DNA from: Hufsiella ginkgonis
Lineage (GTDB): Bacteria > Bacteroidota > Bacteroidia > Sphingobacteriales > Sphingobacteriaceae
Assembly: GCF_009834915.1 (NCBI RefSeq)
Contig: NZ_WVHS01000001.1
Location: 682,001-746,000 of the forward strand
DNA length: 64,000 nucleotides
Direction: 5' to 3'
The number at the start of each line of letters is the position of its first letter. The stretch's first letter is position 1. Shown piece by piece: positions 16,797 to 26,319 of this stretch. Position numbers and translations under genes: made by a program. The notes beneath the pieces are model-generated. The model had not been told where the DNA came from. It saw nothing but the letters and a program-made list of their open reading frames with translations, and did no database searches.

Positions 16797-17756
16797 ATGA
16801 AGCTCAATAAACAATATTTTAAAGATCTGTGGAAAGTGCTGGTGTGTTCTGCGAACGCTTTTGTAAGTGATAAAGCCTTAAAAATGAGTGCGTCATTAGC
16901 ATACAGCACTATATTTTCGCTTTCACCTTTACTGGTGATCGTGATCTCGCTGGCGACCTTGTTTTATGAGCGCGAAGCCATCCAGGGTACGCTATTTAAA
17001 GAAATCAACGGGCTGGTAGGCAACGATGCCGCCCTCCAGATCCAGCAGCTGATCGAAAAGAGCAGCATTGGCGGAGGTTCGGTAATTTCTCTTACGATCA
17101 GCATCTTTGTGCTGATCCTCGGTGCAACCGCCATATTTACAGAGATCCAGGATTCATTGAATACGATCTGGCGGGTGCGGCCAAAGCCAAAAAAAGGATT
17201 TCAGAAGTTCCTGCTCAACCGGGTACTGTCATTTTCGATGATCATTGGATTGGGCTTCCTGCTGATCGCTTCCCTCCTCATTAATGGCGCCGTTGCATTT
17301 ATCAGCGAACGACTGAGCCATTACCTCCCGCATACCACTGCTGTACTGGTGCTGGTATTTAATGTCGTCCTTACTTTCACCATCGTATCCACGCTCTTTG
17401 CTATCATTTTCAAGTTCCTCCCGGACGTTAAGATCGCCTGGAAAAATGTGAGAACGGGCGCCATCGCCACTGCGCTCCTGTTCATGCTTGGCAGGTATAT
17501 CATCGGGCTTTACTTAACGACCACCGGTACCGGCTCAACTTTCGGTGCAGCCGGATCAGTGATCGTGATCCTCACCTGGGTATATTATACTGCCGCCATA
17601 CTTTATTTTGGCGCAGAGTTTACACAGGTTTACGCCGAGAAATTCGGCGGGAAGATAGAGCCCGCTGAATATGCCGTATATGTTCAGCAGATAGAAAAAG
17701 AAAAGGACGTGGCTGTGCTGCCGCTGCAAAATCCCGATATCAAAAAAGATGATTAA
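16797..17756 (+). CDS. YihY/BrkB family inner-membrane protein
   Basis: This 319-residue protein is of the YihY (formerly RNase BN/BrkB) family. The conserved N-terminal region includes ALKMSASLAYSTIFSLSPLL. About six hydrophobic helices follow, with FTEIQDSLNTIWRV in the middle and YYTAAILYFGAEFTQVYAEKFGG near the end, all typical. The function of the family is unsettled; it is not an RNase. Its stop codon overlaps that of the convergent PBP4 gene by four bases (17753-17756), so no separate terminator exists between them. Confidence 0.9.
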   Translation: MKLNKQYFKDLWKVLVCSANAFVSDKALKMSASLAYSTIFSLSPLLVIVISLATLFYEREAIQGTLFKEINGLVGNDAALQIQQLIEKSSIGGGSVISLTISIFVLILGATAIFTEIQDSLNTIWRVRPKPKKGFQKFLLNRVLSFSMIIGLGFLLIASLLINGAVAFISERLSHYLPHTTAVLVLVFNVVLTFTIVSTLFAIIFKFLPDVKIAWKNVRTGAIATALLFMLGRYIIGLYLTTTGTGSTFGAAGSVIVILTWVYYTAAILYFGAEFTQVYAEKFGGKIEPAEYAVYVQQIEKEKDVAVLPLQNPDIKKDD

Positions 17757-19060
17757 TACCGTTCATAGAGCCAGGTCACGATCCGTTCCATCTCTTTACG
17801 CACATCGGCGGCCGGATTAACGTAATTGTTGTTCATAAACGAGTAGGTTAATCGCTTACCACGCCTGGTGAGGAGATACCCGCTCTGGCTGTAGTTATTT
17901 GACAACGTCCCGGTTTTGGCAAAAACGAACGGTTTCCCACTTTTGTAAAGGTTCTTCAGCGTGCCTGTCTTGCCTCCTGCGGGGAACAGGTCGAACAGCC
18001 GCTCCTGGTTCCCGGCTTTGGCATAGATCTTTTCCAGCAGGAGCACCATGTCCCTTGGCGTAAAAAGGTTCATTCGCGATAGCCCCGAGCCGTCAACCCA
18101 CTGCGGCTTATCAGGAAGGTTGGCCAGGTAGGTTGATGTTACATAATTGATGATCCCGGTTGTATTCATGGGCTTGCCTGCCGCAACGGCACAAGCCAGT
18201 AACAGGTGTTCGGCCAGGAAGTTATCGCTGGGCTGCAGCATATGCTTGTACAGCGTGTCACTTTTGATGCTGTAAAGGGTTCGCACATCCCGGGGCACGG
18301 GCTTACTGACCAAAGCGACCGGCCTTTTGAGCGTATCCTGCAGCAATCTCCGCACCAGTGCCGTATCTACCTTAAAAGGCACAGACTGCATATAACCTGG
18401 AGGCACCGGGACAGCCGGGAAACTGAACTCGTTCGTCATAAACTCACGCCGCACGGAGAACTTCCCTGACGTCTTCAGCGTATCCGTATTCAAAAATACG
18501 TCTAACAGGCCGGGGGATACCCGGAGTTTCGTGCCTTTAGAAGAAAAATGAGCCATATTTTCGAATATCGGGAACTCCGTTATCTCCGGCTGGTAATCGC
18601 CATTGTAGTCGTCCCACATCCAGCCATATCCAAAGAAATTACCGGTATACCTGCCGGTAGCCAGGTAGATCGGTTTGCCAGCGCTCTTCAAAAAGGAAAA
18701 AGCACGGCCGTTATCCAGCGAAGGGTTTAGGAACGACGCATCGGCAGTTCCCCAGCAGATCAGCGAGTCCCGGCGTTCCACGTATTGAAGGGCAGGGATG
18801 GAATCTCCCAGCATGTTAAGTGCCGCGAAAAATGTAAACAACTTGGTGTTGGAGGCCGGCGTGAAATATCTGTCGGCCAGCACCTCGGCCACCATCTTTT
18901 TTTTTACAGGATCATACAACGCAAAACCGGTAAAGTGCGTATTTAAAACAGGAGAGCTGGTCACTATTTTGCGTATACGCGCCGGCCGTACGCTGCTGCA
19001 GCTGGCCAGGTAAATTGAAAATAAAAAAATTACAAAAAAGAATATTCTGCTTAACTTCAT
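17753..19060 (-). CDS. dacB: D-alanyl-D-alanine carboxypeptidase/endopeptidase, PBP4 type (S13), lipoprotein
   Basis: This 435-residue protein has a lipoprotein signal peptide with lipobox LASC (Cys21). The S13 active-site motifs are S70-N-T-K73 in TPASNTKLFTFF, the SxN motif in QPSDNFLAEHLL and KTG in FAKTGTLSN. The WVDGSGLSRMNLFTPRDM segment is also typical of PBP4. Such enzymes hydrolyse peptidoglycan cross-links or the terminal D-Ala in the periplasm. The protein is a little shorter than E. coli PBP4, as in many Bacteroidota. It is convergent with, and overlaps, the YihY gene. Confidence 0.9.
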   Translation of the reverse strand: MKLSRIFFFVIFLFSIYLASCSSVRPARIRKIVTSSPVLNTHFTGFALYDPVKKKMVAEVLADRYFTPASNTKLFTFFAALNMLGDSIPALQYVERRDSLICWGTADASFLNPSLDNGRAFSFLKSAGKPIYLATGRYTGNFFGYGWMWDDYNGDYQPEITEFPIFENMAHFSSKGTKLRVSPGLLDVFLNTDTLKTSGKFSVRREFMTNEFSFPAVPVPPGYMQSVPFKVDTALVRRLLQDTLKRPVALVSKPVPRDVRTLYSIKSDTLYKHMLQPSDNFLAEHLLLACAVAAGKPMNTTGIINYVTSTYLANLPDKPQWVDGSGLSRMNLFTPRDMVLLLEKIYAKAGNQERLFDLFPAGGKTGTLKNLYKSGKPFVFAKTGTLSNNYSQSGYLLTRRGKRLTYSFMNNNYVNPAADVRKEMERIVTWLYERY

Positions 19061-19117
19061 ATATTAAATATACTTAGAATTAACACTACCTGTGCTGCGC
19101 TATCCTCCAAACTAACT

Positions 19118-20371
19118 ATGCAGGCCTTACTTAAGCATCGATCTCCCTTTCACTGTTGCTTTATATTGGCCCTATGGATGTTGGTTACCTCCTTTGCGAC
19201 AGGACAAGGGCTACACCTCGAATATAAGAGACGCCGCCAGACCATCGAATTTAAGATGGTAAAAAACCTGATGATCATCCCCATCATGATCAACGGCAAG
19301 GGGCCTTTTAATTTCGCGCTCGATACAGGTGTGGGTTTATTCATTATCACAGACTCTACGCTCATCGATTCTCTCGCCATCCATACCCTCCGGCAAATCA
19401 AAATTACCGGCTTTGGAGAAGGAAAGGACATCAGCGCTTACGTCACCCCCTCGGTTACCCTGCATATCGGCACCGGAATTTCCGGAAATGTGTCTGCGGC
19501 CATCTTAAAACACGATGCGTTCGATCTCTCCACCTATACCGGTATGCCCGTCCATGGACTGATCGGCTACGAGTTTTTTAACAGTTTCATCGTCAGGATC
19601 GATTACCAGGTGAAAACCATCACCGCATATTCCACCGAAAAACCCTACCGGCTGCGAAGAGGCGCCACCGTCCCCATCACCATCGAAGAGCATAAGCCTT
19701 ACCTTCAGTCGGAGGTTACGCTGTTCTCCGGCAGAACACTACTTACAAAACTGATCATCGACACCGGTGCCGGTCACCCGATCTCCCTGGAAACAGACTT
19801 GGGAAACCCGTTCGAAGTGCCAAAACCGAATATCGCAGGCAACCTGGGCGTCGGCTTAAACGGTCCCATTAAAGGGAATATTGCCCGGATCGGCTCCTTC
19901 AGGCTGGGCAATTATGAGCTTAAGAATGTGATCGCGGCTTTCCCCGACTTTAACGACGTGGGTGCGAAGGTGGGCGGCGTGAACCGTAACGGGAACCTGG
20001 GCAACACCATCCTGAAACGGTTCAACGTGGTATTCGATTACTCGCGCGGACTCATGTACATACGGCCGTCGTACGAATTTAAAGAGGCCTTTGAACACGA
20101 TATGAGCGGCCTGGAGCTCAATGCCGCCGGAAAAGACCTCGACCGCATCATCATTTCGCGGGTAGAGCCGGGCTCCGCAGGCGACGACGCCGGCCTGAAA
20201 AAAGACGATGAGATCCTGGCTATTAATTTTAAACCCGTAAACACGATGTCGCTGCAGGAAATCGACGACCTTTTCAGGTCGAGAAATAACAAAAACCTGC
20301 TGCTCGATATCATGCCCAAAGATGCAGAACAGCGTGAACATGTTGTACTTACCCTCAAGCGACGAATCTGA
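19118..20371 (+). CDS. Retropepsin-like aspartyl protease with C-terminal PDZ domain
   Basis: This 417-residue protein has an N-terminal hydrophobic signal/anchor (residues about 12-30) and two aspartyl-protease half-domains. The first has FALDTGVG (D69-T-G) and the second LIIDTGAG (D215-T-G), so both catalytic aspartates are present within one chain. A PDZ domain occupies the C-terminal ~90 residues (ISRVEPGSAGDDAGLKKDDEIL). The architecture matches the secreted 'aspartyl protease family protein' group common in Bacteroidota. The substrate is unknown. The SNF2 gene starts 6 bases after its stop, so the two are probably co-transcribed although functionally unrelated. Confidence 0.85.
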   Translation: MQALLKHRSPFHCCFILALWMLVTSFATGQGLHLEYKRRRQTIEFKMVKNLMIIPIMINGKGPFNFALDTGVGLFIITDSTLIDSLAIHTLRQIKITGFGEGKDISAYVTPSVTLHIGTGISGNVSAAILKHDAFDLSTYTGMPVHGLIGYEFFNSFIVRIDYQVKTITAYSTEKPYRLRRGATVPITIEEHKPYLQSEVTLFSGRTLLTKLIIDTGAGHPISLETDLGNPFEVPKPNIAGNLGVGLNGPIKGNIARIGSFRLGNYELKNVIAAFPDFNDVGAKVGGVNRNGNLGNTILKRFNVVFDYSRGLMYIRPSYEFKEAFEHDMSGLELNAAGKDLDRIIISRVEPGSAGDDAGLKKDDEILAINFKPVNTMSLQEIDDLFRSRNNKNLLLDIMPKDAEQREHVVLTLKRRI

Positions 20372-20377
20372 ACTATT

Positions 20378-23300
20378 TTGGCTACCCGATCCACACATAC
20401 CCATTACTTCGAAAATTTCTCACCGTTAGACCTGTCGTACGGCTTTATCATCAAACACAGCCATGGAACCGCAGACACCGGCGCCAAAGGTTACTATGAT
20501 ATTCAGCCGGAAAAGATTGCGGTCAATACCGGTGTGTTCAACCTCCATCTTTACCCCGTATCATACCAGGTAAGCCTGGCGCTAAATGATCGTACATTAA
20601 TTATTACGTGCAGCTGCAGAGACTCTTCCAGGTTGTTATGCACACATGCCACACAGGTACTTCTCAACATTTCGAACCGCGACGAGTTACGTATTTTCTT
20701 TGACGAGCAACACCGGCAGGCGGCCCTTACCACGCATGCTAAGGACTATGGGCTTGAAAATGAGAAAGATCTGCAAAACTTCTTCGAGGTCGGGTATGTG
20801 GATAAGTCCCTGCTGATCACGTCAAAAATTAAGGGTCTCGTTCCGGTCACTAACAGCCGCAACACGCTCTTTAAGGACCAACTGCTCCCGGTTATTAACA
20901 AAATCCCCGCTTACAAAACAGGAATAAAACCGGGAACCAACACCGTGCTGATCTTTAAACAGCATAAATACTATAAACATTTCCAGGCGGAATTAGCAGA
21001 AGCTGAAACGGCCAAAAATGGCAAGCTGAAAAATCCGCTGATCACGCTCGACCCGCTTAGCTTTGTGTGGAAAACACAAGATCCTGCCGAGTTAAAGTTC
21101 TATACCGCGATCCTGAAGTTCCAGCATACTTTTGAAACCGGCAGTTTCGAAACTGACCAGGCAGGCTTGAATGCGCTGGTAGCCAACCCATTAAATTTTC
21201 CGGTTTTTTTCCATGACGCCAAAATCGCCGAAAGCATCACTGCGGCCTCCCTCGTACCCGTAAGGCTAAAGACCCTGCAGGCCGATGTAAGGATACAGGT
21301 GGAAGAAAAAAATGACTTCTACGAAATCTCCAGCCAGTTCTACCTCGACCAGATCCCCTACGACATCAACAACCTGCAGGTTAAGTTTGGGTACTTTATT
21401 CATTATTATGGTGTGCTGCATTTCATAAATAACCCGGATTACCTGCGTGTGATCGAATTCTTCAGGAAACACCAAAACCTGCTGGTGATCCACCGGTCTA
21501 AGTTTGAGGCGTTCCGGCAGGAGATCCTGGATAAGCTGGAAAATAACGTGGCCATTACCTACACGTACCTTAAACCGGCCACGCAACAACAGCTAACGGA
21601 AAGCGGTTTCGATGAGGGTACAGAAAAGATCGTCTATTTGTCGAACGTCGATGATTTTATACGGATTACCCCTGTAATGCGGTACGGAAAGGTGGAAGTA
21701 CCCCTATTGTCGAAGAGAAAGATCTATGCCATCGATCCCCACGGGCGTCCCTTTACCGTTAGCCGCAACGAAGCCGAAGAAATTAAGTTCCTGGGAACGG
21801 TGATGCGGCAGCATCCTTATTTTGAGGAGCAAGTGCAGGGCGACGAGTTCTACCTGCATAAAAGCCGGTTTATGGATGAAGGCTGGTTTCTCAACGCCTT
21901 CGAGGAATGGCAGGACCAGCAGGTTACTATCCTTGGCTTCAACGCCCTGAAGAACAATAACCTGAACCCGCATAAAGTAAAGATCTCCATTAGGGTGAAC
22001 AGCGGGCTCGACTGGTTCGAAACTTCCGTGAAAGTGTATTATGGCAAACAAAAAGTACCCTTAAAGCACCTCCAGCGATCGATCCGCAACCGCCACCAGT
22101 TCATCAGGCTGGATGACGGTACCCTGGGTGTGCTTCCCGGGGAGTGGATCGAAAAATTTACCCGTTATTTCCGCGCGGCGGAGGTGGCAGGCGATACATT
22201 GCGGACCCCTAAAATCAACTTCTCCGGTATCCGGGAAATCTATGAAGAAGAAGTCCTGTCTGAAGAAGTGAAGCTGCAACTGGAGCAGTACCAGCAAAGA
22301 ATTTCGTCTTTCGATACCATTAAAGCCGTAGAAGTACCCCGGGAGTTAAAAGGCACACTTCGCGATTACCAGAAACAGGGGCTGAACTGGCTTAATTTCC
22401 TGGACGAATTCGGCTTCGGCGGATGCCTGGCCGATGACATGGGACTGGGGAAAACCATCCAGGTGATCGCTTTCATCCTCTCGCAACGCGGTAAAGATCA
22501 CGCCAATACCAACCTCGTGGTCGTTCCCGCAACGCTCATTTTTAACTGGCAGGATGAAATTGCCAGGTTTGCCCCTTCCATTAAAATACACACCGTATAT
22601 GGGGCCGACCGTGTAACGGATACCAGATCTTTCGACAAGTACGAGGTGATTCTCACTTCGTACGGCACCTTACTAAACGATATCCGTTTCCTGAAACAGT
22701 ACAAATTCAACTATATCTTCCTGGATGAATCGCAAATCATTAAAAACCCGGATTCGCTGCGTTACCAGGCCGCTTGCTCGCTGCACTCACGGAACAGGGT
22801 GGTGATGACCGGCACTCCCGTAGAAAATAACACCTACGACCTCTATGGCCAGCTTTCGTTTGCATGCCCGGGGCTGCTGGGAAGCAAACGGTTTTTCCGC
22901 GATCACTATGCCACCCCGATCGATCAGTTTAAAGATACGAAACGGGCCATCCAGCTTCAGCGGAAAGTGAGCCCGTTCATCCTCAGAAGAACAAAAAAAC
23001 AGGTCGCTACTGAACTGCCGGATAAAACCGAAGTGATCATGTACTGCGAAATGGGGGAATCGCAGCGGAAGGTGTACGACACGTATAAAGAAGAGTACCG
23101 CGATTTCCTGCTCTCTAAGCCGGAGGAGGAGCTCTCGAAATTCAGCATGCACATCTTAAAAGGGCTCACCTTGCTGCGCCAGATCTGCGATTCACCCGCC
23201 CTGTTAAAAGCCGACCGGTATTACGGAAGCTCCTCCTCTAAGATCCAGGCGCTGCTGGATGAGATCGAATCGAGATCCGGCGAACATAAGATCCTCGTGT

Positions 23301-23737
23301 TTTCGCAATTTGTGACCATGCTCGACCTGGTAAAAAAAGAACTGCACGCAAGGACCATTCCTTTCGAGTACCTCACCGGGCAAACACGCAAACGGGCAGA
23401 GAAAGTGGCTAACTTCCGGGAAAATAAAGACGTGCGCGTTTTCCTGATCAGCTTAAAAGCAGGCGGCACCGGTCTCAACCTGACTGAAGCAGATTACGTA
23501 TACCTTATCGACCCCTGGTGGAACCCGGCCGTAGAAAACCAGGCCATCGACCGCAGTTACCGCATCGGGCAGGAAAAACAGGTAGTCGCCGTACGGCTGA
23601 TCTGCCCCGACACCATCGAAGAAAAGATCATGAAGCTGCAGCAAACGAAGAAACAACTGGTGAACGAACTGGTAAAAACGGATACGGAAATGATCAAAGC
23701 GCTCTCAAGAAATGATTTGCTGTCGCTTTTTAGTTAG
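20378..23737 (+). CDS. SWIM-domain SNF2 family helicase
   Basis: This 1119-residue protein has a SWIM zinc-binding motif at C78-x-C80...C88-x-H90 and a long middle region. The SNF2 ATPase domain follows, with Walker A DDMGLGKT at 686-693, the DEAH-box variant DESQ at 783-786 and MTGTPVENN. The helicase C-terminal domain has ILVFSQFVTMLDL, SLKAGGTGLNLT and RSYRIGQ. SNF2 proteins translocate on double-stranded DNA and displace bound proteins; the bacterial role is unclear. The start is a TTG at 20378, because no in-frame ATG lies early enough. Its 3' end overlaps the convergent flippase gene by 8 bases. Confidence 0.9.
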   Translation: MATRSTHTHYFENFSPLDLSYGFIIKHSHGTADTGAKGYYDIQPEKIAVNTGVFNLHLYPVSYQVSLALNDRTLIITCSCRDSSRLLCTHATQVLLNISNRDELRIFFDEQHRQAALTTHAKDYGLENEKDLQNFFEVGYVDKSLLITSKIKGLVPVTNSRNTLFKDQLLPVINKIPAYKTGIKPGTNTVLIFKQHKYYKHFQAELAEAETAKNGKLKNPLITLDPLSFVWKTQDPAELKFYTAILKFQHTFETGSFETDQAGLNALVANPLNFPVFFHDAKIAESITAASLVPVRLKTLQADVRIQVEEKNDFYEISSQFYLDQIPYDINNLQVKFGYFIHYYGVLHFINNPDYLRVIEFFRKHQNLLVIHRSKFEAFRQEILDKLENNVAITYTYLKPATQQQLTESGFDEGTEKIVYLSNVDDFIRITPVMRYGKVEVPLLSKRKIYAIDPHGRPFTVSRNEAEEIKFLGTVMRQHPYFEEQVQGDEFYLHKSRFMDEGWFLNAFEEWQDQQVTILGFNALKNNNLNPHKVKISIRVNSGLDWFETSVKVYYGKQKVPLKHLQRSIRNRHQFIRLDDGTLGVLPGEWIEKFTRYFRAAEVAGDTLRTPKINFSGIREIYEEEVLSEEVKLQLEQYQQRISSFDTIKAVEVPRELKGTLRDYQKQGLNWLNFLDEFGFGGCLADDMGLGKTIQVIAFILSQRGKDHANTNLVVVPATLIFNWQDEIARFAPSIKIHTVYGADRVTDTRSFDKYEVILTSYGTLLNDIRFLKQYKFNYIFLDESQIIKNPDSLRYQAACSLHSRNRVVMTGTPVENNTYDLYGQLSFACPGLLGSKRFFRDHYATPIDQFKDTKRAIQLQRKVSPFILRRTKKQVATELPDKTEVIMYCEMGESQRKVYDTYKEEYRDFLLSKPEEELSKFSMHILKGLTLLRQICDSPALLKADRYYGSSSSKIQALLDEIESRSGEHKILVFSQFVTMLDLVKKELHARTIPFEYLTGQTRKRAEKVANFRENKDVRVFLISLKAGGTGLNLTEADYVYLIDPWWNPAVENQAIDRSYRIGQEKQVVAVRLICPDTIEEKIMKLQQTKKQLVNELVKTDTEMIKALSRNDLLSLFS

Positions 23738-25034
23738 CGGCCTTTAATTTAATGTTAACGTTGTAAAGGTGCTTTATATAAACCGCGCATGGTATTACCG
23801 AGCATAACGTAGTTGACAAGACCGTACCCCATATTACTCCCGGCACGCCATAAGACTTAACTAAAAGAATTGAAAAAGTTAGGTTGGCCATTACCATGAT
23901 CAATGCCCAGAATGCCTGTAACTTTAATTTTTTCAGGCCGTTAAGTAAGGTGGCAATATTACTGTCGATACTATTTACAACTGCCCACAGCCCGAACGCG
24001 GCTAATAAAGCTGCGGAAATCTGCATCTGCCCGGACAACCAATATTTTACCAGGAGGTCTTTTGACAGGCCTATTGCAGCTACGAAGATTACCGCTCCTA
24101 AAAATGCAAAGAACAACGAATTTAAGAATACCCGTTTTATCCATGCCCAATTGCCATCTGAAAATGCCTTGGCGTAAGCGGGCCACAGGCTTTGCAAATA
24201 AACTCCCAGGATTACCATCGGAATGGCGAAAATTTTTGCCGCAACGGTAAATTGGGCGACACCCGCATAGGTGGTGTAATGTGCCAATATCAAACAGTCG
24301 GTTTGGAAACAGATCATCGCCGCCAATTGCAGGAACAACAGGAGGGCACTGTCGCCGGTAAATAGCTTCATTTCTCTCCAGCTGATATTGCGGCTGATGA
24401 ATGCCTGGCTGAATACCTGTTCCTTGTATAGGAACAATACGGAATTCACCAGGGATACGACTACGGGTACCCCGAAATTCACCAGCGCTATCCATTCCAA
24501 CGCTGGATTTTTCATCAGCACAAGCCAAAGTAACAGGAGATAGATTATAGTGCCGGCTAACAACCAAGCATTTGCGGTATAGCTTTTTTGCAAGCCTTTT
24601 TGAATAGCGTAGATTGTGCTGGTGACAAGGTTTACCAGGAAACAGGTAACGGTGATAGCCACTGCCCTAAGAACATTTGCTCCCGGCTGGCGTATATTTA
24701 AAATACCGTCCCATGGTATGTGCGCAAATGACAGCTGCAAAACAATAAGTAAGATGCCGATAAAACAAAACTGGATCATGTAGGCCGTCTTGATAAATTT
24801 TACGACGTCCGCTTTACGATCGGAATTAAATGCGATATAGTTCATCAGGGCACTCCCAAGGCCCAGGTCCAGGAACCCCATTAATCCGACCGATGAGCTG
24901 ATCACCATCCATATCCCAAACGTGTTTTGACCCAGTTTTTCCAGCATTAACGGCAAAACCATGAAACTCCCAATGGCCATTACCGCCTTGTTAACTAAAC
25001 CAATAACAGTGCTTTTAAGGAGGTTTCTAAACAC
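23730..25034 (-). CDS. Polysaccharide flippase, Wzx/MATE-like fold
   Basis: This 434-residue polytopic membrane protein has about 12 hydrophobic helices. The N-terminal pattern is that of the oligosaccharide flippase (PST) family: LLKSTVIGLVNKAVMAIGSF, then GQNTFGIWMVISS and FLDLGLGSALMNYIA. Flippases move undecaprenyl-linked glycan units across the inner membrane. It is the last gene of a five-gene minus-strand operon with a glycosyltransferase 19 bases upstream. The operon is AT-richer than its surroundings. No polymerase or ligase accompanies it in the window. Confidence 0.85.
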   Translation of the reverse strand: MFRNLLKSTVIGLVNKAVMAIGSFMVLPLMLEKLGQNTFGIWMVISSSVGLMGFLDLGLGSALMNYIAFNSDRKADVVKFIKTAYMIQFCFIGILLIVLQLSFAHIPWDGILNIRQPGANVLRAVAITVTCFLVNLVTSTIYAIQKGLQKSYTANAWLLAGTIIYLLLLWLVLMKNPALEWIALVNFGVPVVVSLVNSVLFLYKEQVFSQAFISRNISWREMKLFTGDSALLLFLQLAAMICFQTDCLILAHYTTYAGVAQFTVAAKIFAIPMVILGVYLQSLWPAYAKAFSDGNWAWIKRVFLNSLFFAFLGAVIFVAAIGLSKDLLVKYWLSGQMQISAALLAAFGLWAVVNSIDSNIATLLNGLKKLKLQAFWALIMVMANLTFSILLVKSYGVPGVIWGTVLSTTLCSVIPCAVYIKHLYNVNIKLKAAN

Positions 25035-25053
25035 GGCACATCGATTTAACAGG

Positions 25054-26319
25054 TTAATTGGTAATGTCCCAGGTTTTACGAACTGCCTTAACCTGTAAAA
25101 GGTACGTATTTAAAGCTGAAAGGCTTTTTTGCAGGTCGAATTCAGACTGCATGATGTGGGTGTAAGCTGAATCCGCCAGCGACGTCCTGCCTTCTTCATT
25201 GCCGGTGAGAAGTTCCATTGCATTTTGTATAGATCCAGGGTCTTCGGGCTCGAAATACAGCGCATACTCTCCCATGATCTCGTAATGGCCCTTAAGGTTT
25301 GAACATAATACGGGGCATTTTAGCCGGGCGGCCTCGATCAACGGCATATTAGTAGGCCCTAAAAATGTTGGCATAACCGCCGCTGTTGCGTGCCGGTAGA
25401 ATACAGAAAGCTCTTGGTCGGGTACAAAACCCGGGAATAAGACAGAATCATCCAGTGACAGGTCCGCTACCAACTTTTGGATGTAACCCAGGTTTCCCAT
25501 GTCCGAGCCCGGAAGCACTAATTTGAAGTGACGGTCCGGATCTTCGCCAATGAAAGCGGCGAAGGCGACAATGAGATTATAGTGATTTTTTAACGCCCAA
25601 AACTGGGCCGGATAAATAAAAAATTCATTCGTGATGAGCCCGTACTTATTTAACACCTGCCTGGCCGCTTCTACAGACACCGTTAACTGAAGATCGCTGT
25701 TGCCGAATAAGGGCAATCGCTTGATTCTTAACGGGCTAAGCGAGTAATGATACCTCAGCTCTTCGATGCCGGCATTTGACTCGCACAATATCAACATCGC
25801 TTTGTTGAGTACGTTCGAGTAATATTTTTCCCTCGATTCATGATGCCCGTCCAACGCAAGTTCAGGAAAAGGATAGGTAGATTTGTGAGCAAGATCCCAA
25901 TGGGTGGCAATAAACGGATAATTAAGATCTACCATCTCAGGTTTTAAATGATAAATAATATCGATACCATTTCTTGCCAAATCTCTTTCAATCCGTCTGA
26001 ACTTGATCTTTTCGGGAAGAGACAGCAGGTCGTTTACAAAGGTCAGCGATTTAATAATGCTTTTCAGGCCTTTAGAGACTCGTCGGGCCAGTTTGTTCTT
26101 GGAACTGATATTGAGATACCCTTTTATAAAAACGACCGGCTTTTTAAAGTCGACTTCCGGTTGTGTCTTTTCATAAAACACCACGTTTACGATTTCTATC
26201 GCCTGGTCGAATTCGTAATTGTTAATGCCCGAAAGCAGCGTATTGTAATAGGAGAAGGTTCCGCCGAGGGATTTAGCCAGGTTGACGTCTACAATAACTC
26301 CAACTTTCAACTTATGCAT
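25054..26319 (-). CDS. Glycosyltransferase, GT4-like
   Basis: This 421-residue protein has a two-Rossmann-domain layout. The C-terminal half contains FIYPAQFWALKNHYNLIVAF, VLFPGFVPDQELSVFYRHA and AAVMPTFLGPTNMPLIEAA, where the E of PLIEA is the usual EX7E-type donor-binding Glu of GT4-like enzymes. It transfers a sugar from a nucleotide donor; donor and acceptor cannot be deduced. It overlaps the upstream aminotransferase gene by 8 bases. Local base composition is AT-rich (several 60-base lines are near or below 35% G+C), as in the rest of the operon. Confidence 0.85.
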   Translation of the reverse strand: MHKLKVGVIVDVNLAKSLGGTFSYYNTLLSGINNYEFDQAIEIVNVVFYEKTQPEVDFKKPVVFIKGYLNISSKNKLARRVSKGLKSIIKSLTFVNDLLSLPEKIKFRRIERDLARNGIDIIYHLKPEMVDLNYPFIATHWDLAHKSTYPFPELALDGHHESREKYYSNVLNKAMLILCESNAGIEELRYHYSLSPLRIKRLPLFGNSDLQLTVSVEAARQVLNKYGLITNEFFIYPAQFWALKNHYNLIVAFAAFIGEDPDRHFKLVLPGSDMGNLGYIQKLVADLSLDDSVLFPGFVPDQELSVFYRHATAAVMPTFLGPTNMPLIEAARLKCPVLCSNLKGHYEIMGEYALYFEPEDPGSIQNAMELLTGNEEGRTSLADSAYTHIMQSEFDLQKSLSALNTYLLQVKAVRKTWDITN

